Source of the DNA: Bacteroidota bacterium
Lineage (GTDB): Bacteria; Bacteroidota; Bacteroidia; J057
Reading direction: 5' to 3'
Length of the DNA: 19,707 nucleotides
Assembly: GCA_963169475.1 (NCBI GenBank)
Contig: CAUJFT010000050.1
Location: 1-19,707, forward strand
The translations under genes and the position numbers were made by a program. The notes beneath the pieces are model-generated. The model searched no databases, was not told the DNA's origin, and worked only from the letters and a program-made list of their open reading frames with translations. Below, piece after piece: positions 1 to 5,853 of the stretch. The stretch's first letter is position 1. The number at the start of each line of letters is the position of its first letter.

Positions 1-1
1 A

Positions 2-286
2 TTAGGAGAAGAATACGGAAAAGCAGTCGTTTATATTCGGGCATTTTCATTTTATACTGCCGGCTTATTTATCGTTACTCCACTTTCTTATCTTGTAGAT
101 GTAAAGAGAACGCTCTCCACTTTTTTTGTCCTAAATTTAGGGATACTTGTAGGGAAGATAGTGTTTTTGGCAATCGGCTGCCGCAACGGATTGGAGGGCG
201 AAATGATACGTTGGTACGCAATAGGTTCGGGTGTTTTAATAGTGGTTCAAGCAATTTACCTTTTGAGACTTGGTATAAAAAGATAA
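2..286 (+). CDS. C-terminal fragment of a flippase-like polytopic membrane protein (5' end outside window)
   Basis: The reading frame is open from the left edge and ends at TAA 284-286, leaving 94 residues. The fragment is strongly hydrophobic. It has three likely membrane helices, at about residues 14-34, 39-60 and 71-90, with a basic C-terminus (LGIKR). The stretch 'SFYTAGLFIVTPLSYLVDVKRT' is split by one polar turn and resembles the region of MATE/Wzx-type oligosaccharide flippases where 'ISPLS..' precedes a basic loop. I infer an export protein for a lipid-linked polysaccharide, but only the last quarter is visible, so another polytopic transporter family is possible. It is convergent with the SDR gene, and the two stop codons are 35 bp apart. 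Confidence 0.6.
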   Translation, partial: LGEEYGKAVVYIRAFSFYTAGLFIVTPLSYLVDVKRTLSTFFVLNLGILVGKIVFLAIGCRNGLEGEMIRWYAIGSGVLIVVQAIYLLRLGIKR

Positions 287-323
287 ACTCCAATCTCCCG
301 ATTAATTATGGAGGTAGTTTTTT
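287..323 (+). terminator. Possible weak terminator after the flippase-like gene
   Basis: CTCCA (288-292) can pair with TGGAG (309-313) around a 16-nt loop. Six T bases follow at 318-323 after a 4-nt gap. The stem is short and the T tract overlaps the stop codon of the convergent SDR gene, so this is only a candidate. Confidence 0.3.
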
Positions 324-1110
324 AGAGACAGCCCGTTCTACCTCCGTCCACCGGCAAATTAATTCCATTTATATATGCTGCTTGTGGAGAGGCGAGAAAG
401 CCTACCGCGTAAGCAATTTCTTCTGCCTTTCCGAACCTTGAGGCAGGAATTTCGGATATCATCTCACGGGTTACTTCTTCTTCTGATTTCCCGCTTTTAG
501 TTACCTTATTGGCGATGATAGTAGAAAGCCGTTCGGTATCAGTAGCGCCGGGAAGTATATTATTTACTGTAATCCCAAAAACGGCAAGTTCATTTGCCAT
601 CGTTTTTGCCCAATTTGCTACGGCAGCGCGGATAGTATTAGATACGCCAAGGTTAGAAAGTGGTTGCTTTACGGAGGTAGAGATAATATTAATAATTCGC
701 CCGTAACCGGTAGTCTTCATCGAAGGGATTACCGCTTGTGCAAGTAAATGATTAATGATTAAATGCTGACGAAATGCGTCCGAAAAGGAATCTGTCAAGG
801 CGGAAACAATGGGCCCTGCGGCAGGTCCTCCGGTATTGTTTACAAGTATATGAACGGGTAAGCCCGATTGAAGGAACTGATGTACGCTTTCTGAAACTTG
901 TTCGGGATTAGTAAAATCTGCAACAATATAATGATGATGTTGAGTTAAACTACACGGAAGTTTTGCTATTGTATCTTTTAATTTTTCTTCATTACGGGCA
1001 ATAAGGATTACATTTGCCCCCATCTGCGCAAAAAGTTGAGCTGTAGCCTTTCCAATCCCTGATGTGCTGCCACAAACTAAGGCATTTTTATTCTCTAAGG
1101 TAAATATCAT
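322..1110 (-). CDS. Short-chain dehydrogenase/reductase family protein lacking the YxxxK motif
   Basis: A 262-aa protein of normal length for the classical SDR (FabG-like) family with a Rossmann fold. Cofactor-binding features are intact: GSTSGIG at residues 14-20, the Asp of 'VADF' at about 65 and NNTGG at 91-95. The C-terminal 'INGINLPVDGG' near 248-257 is also typical. The usual catalytic Ser is present (S144 in IISTS). Thirteen residues later, where the catalytic Tyr belongs, there is S157, and the usual Lys four residues on is R161 (V-SNTIR-AAV). A related FabG-like subgroup with the same kind of change is known to me, so this may be an inherited variation rather than decay. Oxidoreductase activity is therefore uncertain. 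The substrate cannot be named. The gene has its own promoter candidate upstream (1135-1166) and is convergent with the flippase-like gene. Confidence 0.85.
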   Translation of the reverse strand: MIFTLENKNALVCGSTSGIGKATAQLFAQMGANVILIARNEEKLKDTIAKLPCSLTQHHHYIVADFTNPEQVSESVHQFLQSGLPVHILVNNTGGPAAGPIVSALTDSFSDAFRQHLIINHLLAQAVIPSMKTTGYGRIINIISTSVKQPLSNLGVSNTIRAAVANWAKTMANELAVFGITVNNILPGATDTERLSTIIANKVTKSGKSEEEVTREMISEIPASRFGKAEEIAYAVGFLASPQAAYINGINLPVDGGRTGCL

Positions 1111-1134
1111 CTCTGTTTTCTTTTAAATTGGGGG

Positions 1135-1166
1135 CAAATTTATCTTTTTTTTCACTCACACCCAAA
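1135..1166 (-). promoter_or_regulatory. Bacteroidota-type promoter of the SDR gene
   Basis: On the minus strand, TAAATTTG (plus-strand 1135-1142) matches the TAnnTTTG -7 box exactly. TTTG (1163-1166) lies 20 bp upstream as the -33 element. Transcription would start about 20 nt before the ATG at 1110. Confidence 0.6.
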
Positions 1167-1256
1167 AACATATTAAAGGGTTAAAATAAAAATATATGTC
1201 TTTATTCCCTTAGGAATTAAATAGGGCTAAATAGGGTGTATTTACTTTACCCGAAT

Positions 1257-1278
1257 TATGTACGAGTGAGTAAAAAAC
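1257..1278 (+). repeat. Repeated intergenic motif, copy 1
   Basis: This copy fits the pattern TAWGTAC, five variable bases, AGTMAAWWAY. It reads TATGTAC, GAGTG, AGTAAAAAAC. It shares the 13-mer GTGAGTAAAAAAC with copy 4. Function unknown. Confidence 0.6.
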
Positions 1279-1304
1279 GAATACAATATTTTTTAGTCAA
1301 ATAT

Positions 1305-1315
1305 TTGATAATCAA
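1305..1315. repeat. Dyad TTGATAATCAA
   Basis: A perfect 11-bp dyad with one central base. The near-identical TTGATTATCAA occurs at 4569-4579, and in both places it lies within 30 bp of a copy of the repeated motif. It could be a half of a regulatory module, though such dyads are not rare in AT-rich DNA. Confidence 0.4.
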
Positions 1316-1332
1316 TAATCTTATTCAGTTTT

Positions 1333-1354
1333 ATTTTTTACTGATAAGTACTTA
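1333..1354 (-). repeat. Repeated intergenic motif, copy 2 (inverted)
   Basis: Read on the minus strand, this is TAAGTAC, TTATC, AGTAAAAAAT. It is inverted relative to copy 1, so the two copies bound a 98-bp segment. Its outer end overlaps the 12-bp palindrome ATAAGTACTTAT. Confidence 0.6.
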
Positions 1355-1525
1355 TGTGCTTAATTGTACTATTTTTTCTACCCTTGCCTACTTCCACAAA
1401 CTATGCGTGATGTTTTGCTTTCGTTTAACATGACGGGGAGAGATTGGCATACCTTGTCTTGATAATTTTTAATGGGTTTGCCCTATTTTCGCAATTCTGA
1501 CCCAAAAACATCAGCAGATAATTTG

Positions 1526-1533
1526 TATTTTTG
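1526..1533 (+). promoter_or_regulatory. -7 box candidate for the NeuD-like gene
   Basis: TATTTTTG matches TAnnTTTG, but I see no TTG/TTTG element at the expected distance upstream. If used, it would give a leader of about 80 nt that contains motif copy 3. Confidence 0.35.
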
Positions 1534-1568
1534 CAGAGAATTGGAGCTATTTATCGAAATATATTATA

Positions 1569-1590
1569 TAAGTACGTAGCAGTCAATTAT
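1569..1590 (+). repeat. Repeated intergenic motif, copy 3
   Basis: It reads TAAGTAC, GTAGC, AGTCAATTAT. It is the most diverged copy in the right half, but the GTAC core, the 5-bp gap and AGT are kept. It ends 27 bp before the NeuD-like start codon, a position where a bound protein or RNA structure could affect expression. Confidence 0.5.
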
Positions 1591-1617
1591 TTAAAGGTTG
1601 TTTTATTTAGTTTATGA

Positions 1618-2322
1618 ATGTCAAAAATGAAAGAAGACGATAAAGAAAGTATTTTATCTGGTCAGGAATCAAGATTTGTAACGGAGGATTCGCGTTTGAT
1701 TATCGTAGGGACAGATGCAGACGCAAGAGCGGCTTTGGATATTGCGGCTTCCCTCAATGCGGTAGTGTATGGAATCATGTCCGATACTCCAGAAGATGAA
1801 GGGAAAGAGATTAATGATATTCCTATAGTCATGCGATTAGATTCTTCGGACGGGAAAAAATTTATTGACACGGAACGTCCTGATATTATTGTTACAGACA
1901 GAGATATTGAAAGAAGAAAAGACCTTCTTCGTAAGACCTATTCCCGAAAGGCAAATTTTATCAACTTAGTATATCCTGATATAGTCATTTCAGCTTATTC
2001 CGGTATGGGGATTGGGAATCTGATAGGGTCGGGCTGTGTTGTACTTGCTAATTCCAAGATTGGGAGCCATAATTCTATTCAACCCGGTGTGTTTATTGAC
2101 ACAGATGTAACAATAGGAGAATTATGTACAATACAAGCCGGTGCCAAAATCGGAAGAGGAGTTACCATAGAAGACGAAGTATTTATCGGGGCAGGGGCAG
2201 TGCTTTTTGCAGGAATCAAAATCGGACATAAGGCATTTATCGCGCCCGGCGCAGTAGTATTTCAGTCCGTAAACGAGGGCGGAAAAGTAGCAGGCAATCC
2301 CGCTAAATCTACTGGAGCATAG
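1618..2322 (+). CDS. NeuD/PglD-like left-handed beta-helix (hexapeptide-repeat) protein
   Basis: A 234-aa protein with the two-domain plan of sialic-acid O-acetyltransferase NeuD and the sugar N-acetyltransferase PglD. It has a Rossmann-like N-terminal domain (about 24-120, starting RLIIVGTDADA), then a hexapeptide-repeat beta-helix (about 120-234, repeats such as IGSHNS, IGRGVT, IGHKAF) ending in GNPAK. In the known enzymes a catalytic His sits in the helix before a conserved 'IG' (pattern IEHxxxIG in PglD, from memory). Here the aligned position is T162 (IDTDVTIG). The N-terminal GHG-type turn is replaced by GTDAD. An acetyltransferase role is thus doubtful, and a binding or regulatory role is possible. 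The gene stands alone, and its stop (TAG) is 43 bp before a strong terminator. The ATG at 1618 was chosen; a second ATG three codons later is also possible. Confidence 0.8.
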   Translation: MSKMKEDDKESILSGQESRFVTEDSRLIIVGTDADARAALDIAASLNAVVYGIMSDTPEDEGKEINDIPIVMRLDSSDGKKFIDTERPDIIVTDRDIERRKDLLRKTYSRKANFINLVYPDIVISAYSGMGIGNLIGSGCVVLANSKIGSHNSIQPGVFIDTDVTIGELCTIQAGAKIGRGVTIEDEVFIGAGAVLFAGIKIGHKAFIAPGAVVFQSVNEGGKVAGNPAKSTGA

Positions 2323-2364
2323 TTCAAGCAAAGAAAGTATTCCGACAAGCAATCAGAAAGAGAT

Positions 2365-2405
2365 AAAAAAAGAAATCTTGTATGAATACAAGATTTCTTT
2401 TTTTT
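2365..2405. terminator. Strong bidirectional rho-independent terminator
   Basis: An 18-bp perfect stem (2365-2382 with 2387-2404) has a 4-nt TGAA loop. The GC-containing core is AGAAATCTTGTA. It is flanked by an A run on the left and a T run (2398-2405) on the right, so it can end transcription from both the NeuD-like gene (+) and the PPIase gene (-), which converge here. Confidence 0.85.
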
Positions 2406-2428
2406 GGGCAATGATTTGGGGAGATTCT

Positions 2429-4405
2429 TTATTTATACAACAAAGGCATTAGCTTCTTATTGATCTTCACCGGATACTTTTTGGCGAGTTCTGCAAGCCA
2501 TTCTTGTTCAAGATACTCTTGATATTTAGTAATACATTCTGATTTAGCTTTTGCAAAGGGTTTTATCCCTGCGGGATACTTTTGTTCGATTATATAAATT
2601 TTAAAGAAATCACCCTCTTTAACGGGTTGGGAGCGAAATCCTTTACTTTCCTTAAATAAGAATGCTACATTCTCGTTTTTCCCTTTCTCATAAGTTGGGG
2701 CAATAACCCTAATTTTCAAAGGAGAACCGGCATTAATTAGCGAATCAATATATTTTGAGGTCTTTCCTTCTTCTAACAACCGTAATACCTCCTTTGCGGT
2801 TTCCTCATCACTGGTTCTAAATTCGCGTACATCTATCATCTCATCTGCTCTAAAAGAGGATTTATTGGCTTCGTAATATTTTTTTAGTCCTACGGTATCT
2901 TCTACAGCCTTTTTCCACACCTTTTTATCCATTAAGGTAAAGAGGAGTATCCCGTCATGATATTCTCTAAGGAGAGCCTTATAGTCTGGATTTTTGGCGG
3001 GGAGACGGTCTTCTTCAAAAGCGAGGAGGCTTTCATTGATAAAGTTATTAAGTGCGGCTTCTGATGCTTGCGCAACTGCAAGTTTAGGGAATCGTGGTTT
3101 TACACGATTATAATAATCTACAAAATCTTGTAGCGTTTTACGATAGGCGGGTTGAGTTCCATCTGAAAGAGAAAATAACTCTAATTTAAAATCCGAAGAA
3201 TCCTTATATTCCGCTTTAGACCACATTCCTTTTGTGAAAGACTCTGTAAGGTTCTTTTTGAACTTATTCCAATTCTGGGTATTCAGGGCAAACTTATTTT
3301 CTTTCTTAATTTTATCAATCAAGGCTTGGCGACCTAATTGAGCGCGAGTATCGCGTTCTATTTTTCTTTTTAAATCAGCTTTAGAAGCCTCAAACTCGGC
3401 GGGGGGCGTTACTTCTGTAACCTTTAATATATGCCACCCAAACTCTGTCTTGAAAGGCTCACTTATTTCGTCTTTTTTCATTTTAAGTTTTCTATCCTCC
3501 AAATCGGGACGAAGGCGGGCGGTTCCGAGGTCTCCCCCTTTGGTGGCGGAGCCGGGGTCATCAGAATATTGCTTGGCAAGTTCCTCAAACTTTACGCCAT
3601 TTTTCAGTTGCTGATAAATCTCATTGATTTTAGCAATCGCTTGTGTTTCATCTTTCGCACTATAACGGTCGCCTACACGGACGATAATATGCGCACATCT
3701 TTTAGTGCCGAGATTAGGTATTTTGTCTATAACCTTTATAATATGGTAACCGAATCTTGTCCTAACTGGCTTAGAAACACTACCCACGGGGGTGTTAAAA
3801 GCGGCAGTCTCAAAAGGATATACCATTTCAAAAACGGTGAAATACCCGAGATTTCCTGCATTATCCTTAGCAGAAGGGTCGGAAGAGTACCGCTTTGCCA
3901 TTGTTTCAAAGTTACTTCCTTTATTCACAATAGAGTCCCGAATATTCATGATTTTCTGATACACTGATAGCGTGTCCTCTGGTGCGGCATTTTCATCTAA
4001 TGCCAGCAAAATATGAGAAGCATTTACCAGATACTTAGAACGCTCATAAGCCTCACGAATCAGATTGTCCTCCACGTCCTTAGCAGCAAGATAAGGCTGT
4101 GCAAGTTGTTTTTTGTAAGTATTATATTCTGCCTCAAATTCGGGCGTTTTATTTAGACCCATCGCCTCCGCTTCAAATACTTTTCGTTTAAAATTAACAT
4201 ATAAATCTAAATATTCCTGATATTGTTTTTGAGTATGTTTGGAAGCTGCTTCAAAGCCTCCATTGTTTTTTTGATACACCCGCTCAAAATCTGCCTTAGT
4301 TACTTTTTCTTTTTTGAATTTAAGCAAAACGGGGCTTTGACCAAAACTTAAGTTTGCTATTATGCCCAAAAACAGCAGTAAGCAAATTTTACCTATAACC
4401 TTCAT
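2429..4405 (-). CDS. Periplasmic peptidyl-prolyl isomerase/chaperone with two parvulin domains (SurA/PpiC-like)
   Basis: A 658-aa protein with a Sec signal peptide (residues 1-22, then Gln). The N-terminal region is charged and helical (about 23-125) and SurA_N-like. Two rotamase domains follow. The first, about 128-228, has NASHILL, NFETMAKRYSSDPSA, NLGYF and FGYHIIKV. The second, about 235-332, has CAHIIVRV, FEELAKQYSDDPGSA, GDLG and FGWHILKV. A long C-terminal region (333-658) has no domain I recognise. Known relatives escort outer-membrane proteins across the periplasm. The frame is open to a TTG at 4465, but the ATG at 4405 is preferred: it begins a clean signal peptide, has AGGA 9 bp upstream, and the longer start would fall inside the promoter box. 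The gene is monocistronic as far as visible. Confidence 0.9.
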   Translation of the reverse strand: MKVIGKICLLLFLGIIANLSFGQSPVLLKFKKEKVTKADFERVYQKNNGGFEAASKHTQKQYQEYLDLYVNFKRKVFEAEAMGLNKTPEFEAEYNTYKKQLAQPYLAAKDVEDNLIREAYERSKYLVNASHILLALDENAAPEDTLSVYQKIMNIRDSIVNKGSNFETMAKRYSSDPSAKDNAGNLGYFTVFEMVYPFETAAFNTPVGSVSKPVRTRFGYHIIKVIDKIPNLGTKRCAHIIVRVGDRYSAKDETQAIAKINEIYQQLKNGVKFEELAKQYSDDPGSATKGGDLGTARLRPDLEDRKLKMKKDEISEPFKTEFGWHILKVTEVTPPAEFEASKADLKRKIERDTRAQLGRQALIDKIKKENKFALNTQNWNKFKKNLTESFTKGMWSKAEYKDSSDFKLELFSLSDGTQPAYRKTLQDFVDYYNRVKPRFPKLAVAQASEAALNNFINESLLAFEEDRLPAKNPDYKALLREYHDGILLFTLMDKKVWKKAVEDTVGLKKYYEANKSSFRADEMIDVREFRTSDEETAKEVLRLLEEGKTSKYIDSLINAGSPLKIRVIAPTYEKGKNENVAFLFKESKGFRSQPVKEGDFFKIYIIEQKYPAGIKPFAKAKSECITKYQEYLEQEWLAELAKKYPVKINKKLMPLLYK

Positions 4406-4454
4406 ATATCCCAATCCTATTGTTAAAATGATTAATACAATATTTTTCAGGGCG

Positions 4455-4462
4455 CAAAGATA
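4455..4462 (-). promoter_or_regulatory. -7 box of the PPIase gene
   Basis: TATCTTTG on the minus strand matches TAnnTTTG exactly, 50 bp upstream of the ATG at 4405. I see no clear -33 TTTG at the usual distance. Its position supports the downstream ATG over the TTG at 4465. Confidence 0.5.
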
Positions 4463-4590
4463 CAAAACTCATAGGTTTTATTACTATCCGCTCCCCAAAA
4501 AAAACAAGGTTACACGACACTCTTTTTTAACGAATGGAGAGGGGAATCAAAAAAATATTTTTTTTTATTTGATTATCAATCATTTAAATA

Positions 4591-4612
4591 TAAGTACACG
4601 TGAGTAAAAAAC
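4591..4612 (+). repeat. Repeated intergenic motif, copy 4
   Basis: It reads TAAGTAC, ACGTG, AGTAAAAAAC. It is nearly the same as copy 1 (1257-1278). The dyad TTGATTATCAA lies 11 bp to its left. Confidence 0.6.
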
Positions 4613-4648
4613 TAAGGAAATAATTATCATTTAAAACATTGAACATTA

Positions 4649-4676
4649 ATTATTTACTATTCATTATTTACTATTC
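4649..4676 (+). repeat. Tandem duplication of a 14-bp unit
   Basis: ATTATTTACTATTC occurs twice, head to tail, with no mismatch. Each unit contains TTTACT, which on the other strand resembles the AGTAAA half of the repeated motif. No function can be assigned. Confidence 0.6.
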
Positions 4677-4787
4677 ACTGCTTAATAGCTTGGTTTGTTT
4701 ACTTTTTATGATAAGACAAAATTATCTGCCCTTACTTATTAGATTGCATAAATTCTTTATACAGAAGGAGGGGGCAATTGCACTTCC

Positions 4788-4852
4788 TGTCGGGTATTTG
4801 TTTTTGGAGTTAATGGAGAAGGCGTGCCGGCGGCATCACCCGACATAACGGG
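4788..4852. other. GC-rich island with nested inverted repeats
   Basis: TGTCGGGT (4788-4795) is matched by its exact complement ACCCGACA (4838-4845). Between them lies TGCCG-G-CGGCA. The right arm can instead pair locally as CCCG-acataa-CGGG (4839-4852). Such alternative pairings in otherwise very AT-rich intergenic DNA suggest a small RNA, a protein-binding site or a remnant of a mobile element. None of these is proven. Confidence 0.35.
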
Positions 4853-4959
4853 AGACCTTTACCTATTATCGTAAAAAAGCCGGATAGGAAAATGTTCTTT
4901 TTATAAATAAAATAGTAAAATCTAAAACAATATCTATTTATTTTCGTAATATAGCTAAA

Positions 4960-4995
4960 TATATTTGCTTTTTTGGATTTTACTTCTTTACTTTG
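4960..4995 (+). promoter_or_regulatory. Promoter region of the 209-aa protein gene
   Basis: Two overlapping solutions exist. TATATTTG (4960-4967) is a perfect -7 box with a weak TTTA about 19 bp upstream. Alternatively, TTTG (4964-4967) serves as -33 with TTACTTTG (4988-4995, one mismatch) 20 bp downstream as -7. Either gives a short leader before the ATG at 5019. Confidence 0.4.
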
Positions 4996-5018
4996 CATAA
5001 AATATTTATTACTTGATT

Positions 5019-5648
5019 ATGGCTCAACATTGGCATATTCTATTACCATACGCTATTGCTATCGAAGACAAGCCGGGGCTTATTGCGGCTTTTGAAGAAA
5101 AATACAAGTCAGTTTTTCTCTTTGATAAAGTATTAGAGTATCAGCAAATTACTCCCGTCAATTCAGGGCATTCTCTTACTTTTACAAGGCGTGAACTTTG
5201 TTATAGGCTTGATAATGAATGGCTAAGGGAGGAGTTTCTTGTATTTTATCGCCTCTTGCTATTTGAATTCCGAAAAATGTATGGAGGAAATTCAAAAGAG
5301 ATGTATTCTCATGTATTTGAGACGGATTTATTGGAGGAGTTTTTGCGCTCTATGGAAGATTTAAACTGTAAAGGGTTTGAACTAAAATGTATAGAACAAA
5401 TCAAACGGATTTCTTCTAATTATTTTCTTCATTTTGAGGTAATTTCTCCCCAAATCGTCCCCGAAGGCTATCCGCTCATACCTGTTTATCATTCACGAAT
5501 AGAGGTAGCCTGCCTTATTCATTCCTACGAACCTATGAATCAATCGGCAAGGGAAACCCTTGTTTTTCATAACTTCACGGAGTATATTGTTGAAAAATTG
5601 AGAAAGAGATTTAAGATTGCCGAGTTTTTATTTACTGCCGGATATTAA
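5019..5648 (+). CDS. Uncharacterised 209-aa soluble protein
   Basis: I do not recognise this family. The protein has no signal peptide, membrane segment, repeat or nucleotide-binding motif. It is rich in aromatic and acidic residues. Predicted features by eye are an N-terminal strand (HWHILLPYAIAI), a helical middle (about 66-130, including EEFLVFYRLLLFEF), two likely strands (about 145-180: YFLHFEVISPQIVPEGYP, then RIEVACLIH), and a basic C-terminal helix (EYIVEKLRKRFKIAEF). The ATG at 5019 is preferred to the TTG two codons upstream. The gene is single, has its own promoter candidates and a terminator about 170 bp after its stop. Coding potential is supported by its length and open frame with normal codon use. 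Confidence 0.7.
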   Translation: MAQHWHILLPYAIAIEDKPGLIAAFEEKYKSVFLFDKVLEYQQITPVNSGHSLTFTRRELCYRLDNEWLREEFLVFYRLLLFEFRKMYGGNSKEMYSHVFETDLLEEFLRSMEDLNCKGFELKCIEQIKRISSNYFLHFEVISPQIVPEGYPLIPVYHSRIEVACLIHSYEPMNQSARETLVFHNFTEYIVEKLRKRFKIAEFLFTAGY

Positions 5649-5816
5649 AGATTTCTTGTGTTATGGTAAAGAGAAATAAGGAACTTGGGTGCTTGAATCC
5701 CATAGGATTATCCTTTCATTTACTCAAAAAGAACTATTCATAAATGTTTGTGATTTTTTTTTGTACTAACTCTTTTTATACCTTATTAGTGTATTTATAT
5801 ACCCCTCCTTTGACAG

Positions 5817-5853
5817 GGACTTTCGGTCGGGAGACAGGGAAGTCCTTTTTTTT
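5817..5853 (+). terminator. Rho-independent terminator downstream of the 209-aa protein gene
   Basis: GGACTTTC (5817-5824) pairs with GGGAAGTCC (5837-5845, one G-U pair), followed by eight T bases (5846-5853). GACAGGGA occurs in both arms, as a direct repeat. It lies about 170 nt after the upstream stop codon. Its T tract runs into the stop codon of the convergent ABC ATPase gene. Confidence 0.7.

Larger units (their letters stand above)
1111..1617. other. 507-bp AT-rich divergent intergenic region
   Basis: This region lies between the start codons of the divergent SDR and NeuD-like genes. It holds the SDR promoter at its left end, three of the four copies of a repeated roughly 22-bp motif (1257-1278, 1333-1354, 1569-1590), a perfect 11-bp dyad TTGATAATCAA (1305-1315), a 12-bp palindrome ATAAGTACTTAT (1344-1355), and a -7-like box near 1526. 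I see no convincing protein gene or structured RNA in it. Confidence 0.7.
4406..5018. other. 613-bp AT-rich divergent intergenic region
   Basis: This region lies between the divergent PPIase and 209-aa protein genes. It contains promoter candidates at both ends, motif copy 4 (4591-4612), the dyad TTGATTATCAA (4569-4579), a 14-bp tandem duplication (4649-4676), and a GC-rich island with nested dyads (4788-4852). No credible protein gene was found. The short open frames are low-complexity and lack recognisable features. Confidence 0.7.

Noticed and set aside
1236..1433. 65-codon open frame in the intergenic region
   Set aside because: Composition is driven by AT-rich DNA (Tyr, Leu, Phe, Ile). 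It overlaps the repeated motif and dyad and has no recognisable domain or promoter placement.
1444..1458. Possible sigma-54 promoter (TTGGCATACCTTGTC)
   Set aside because: The -24-like TGGCA is present, but the -12 element lacks the invariant GC at the required spacing.
3431..3967. 178-codon frame antisense to the PPIase gene
   Set aside because: It overlaps two well-defined rotamase domains on the other strand, so it is a shadow frame.
4405..4465. Upstream TTG start for the PPIase protein
   Set aside because: It would put a second hydrophobic stretch before a clean signal peptide and overlaps the -7 box at 4455-4462. The ATG at 4405 has AGGA upstream.
4639..4848. 69-codon open frame in the second intergenic region
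   Set aside because: It runs through the 14-bp tandem repeat and the GC-rich dyad island, starts from a low-complexity stretch and shows no protein-like pattern.
5663..5743. 26-codon ATG-started frame after the 209-aa gene
   Set aside because: Too short to judge. No conserved feature is visible, and it could arise by chance.
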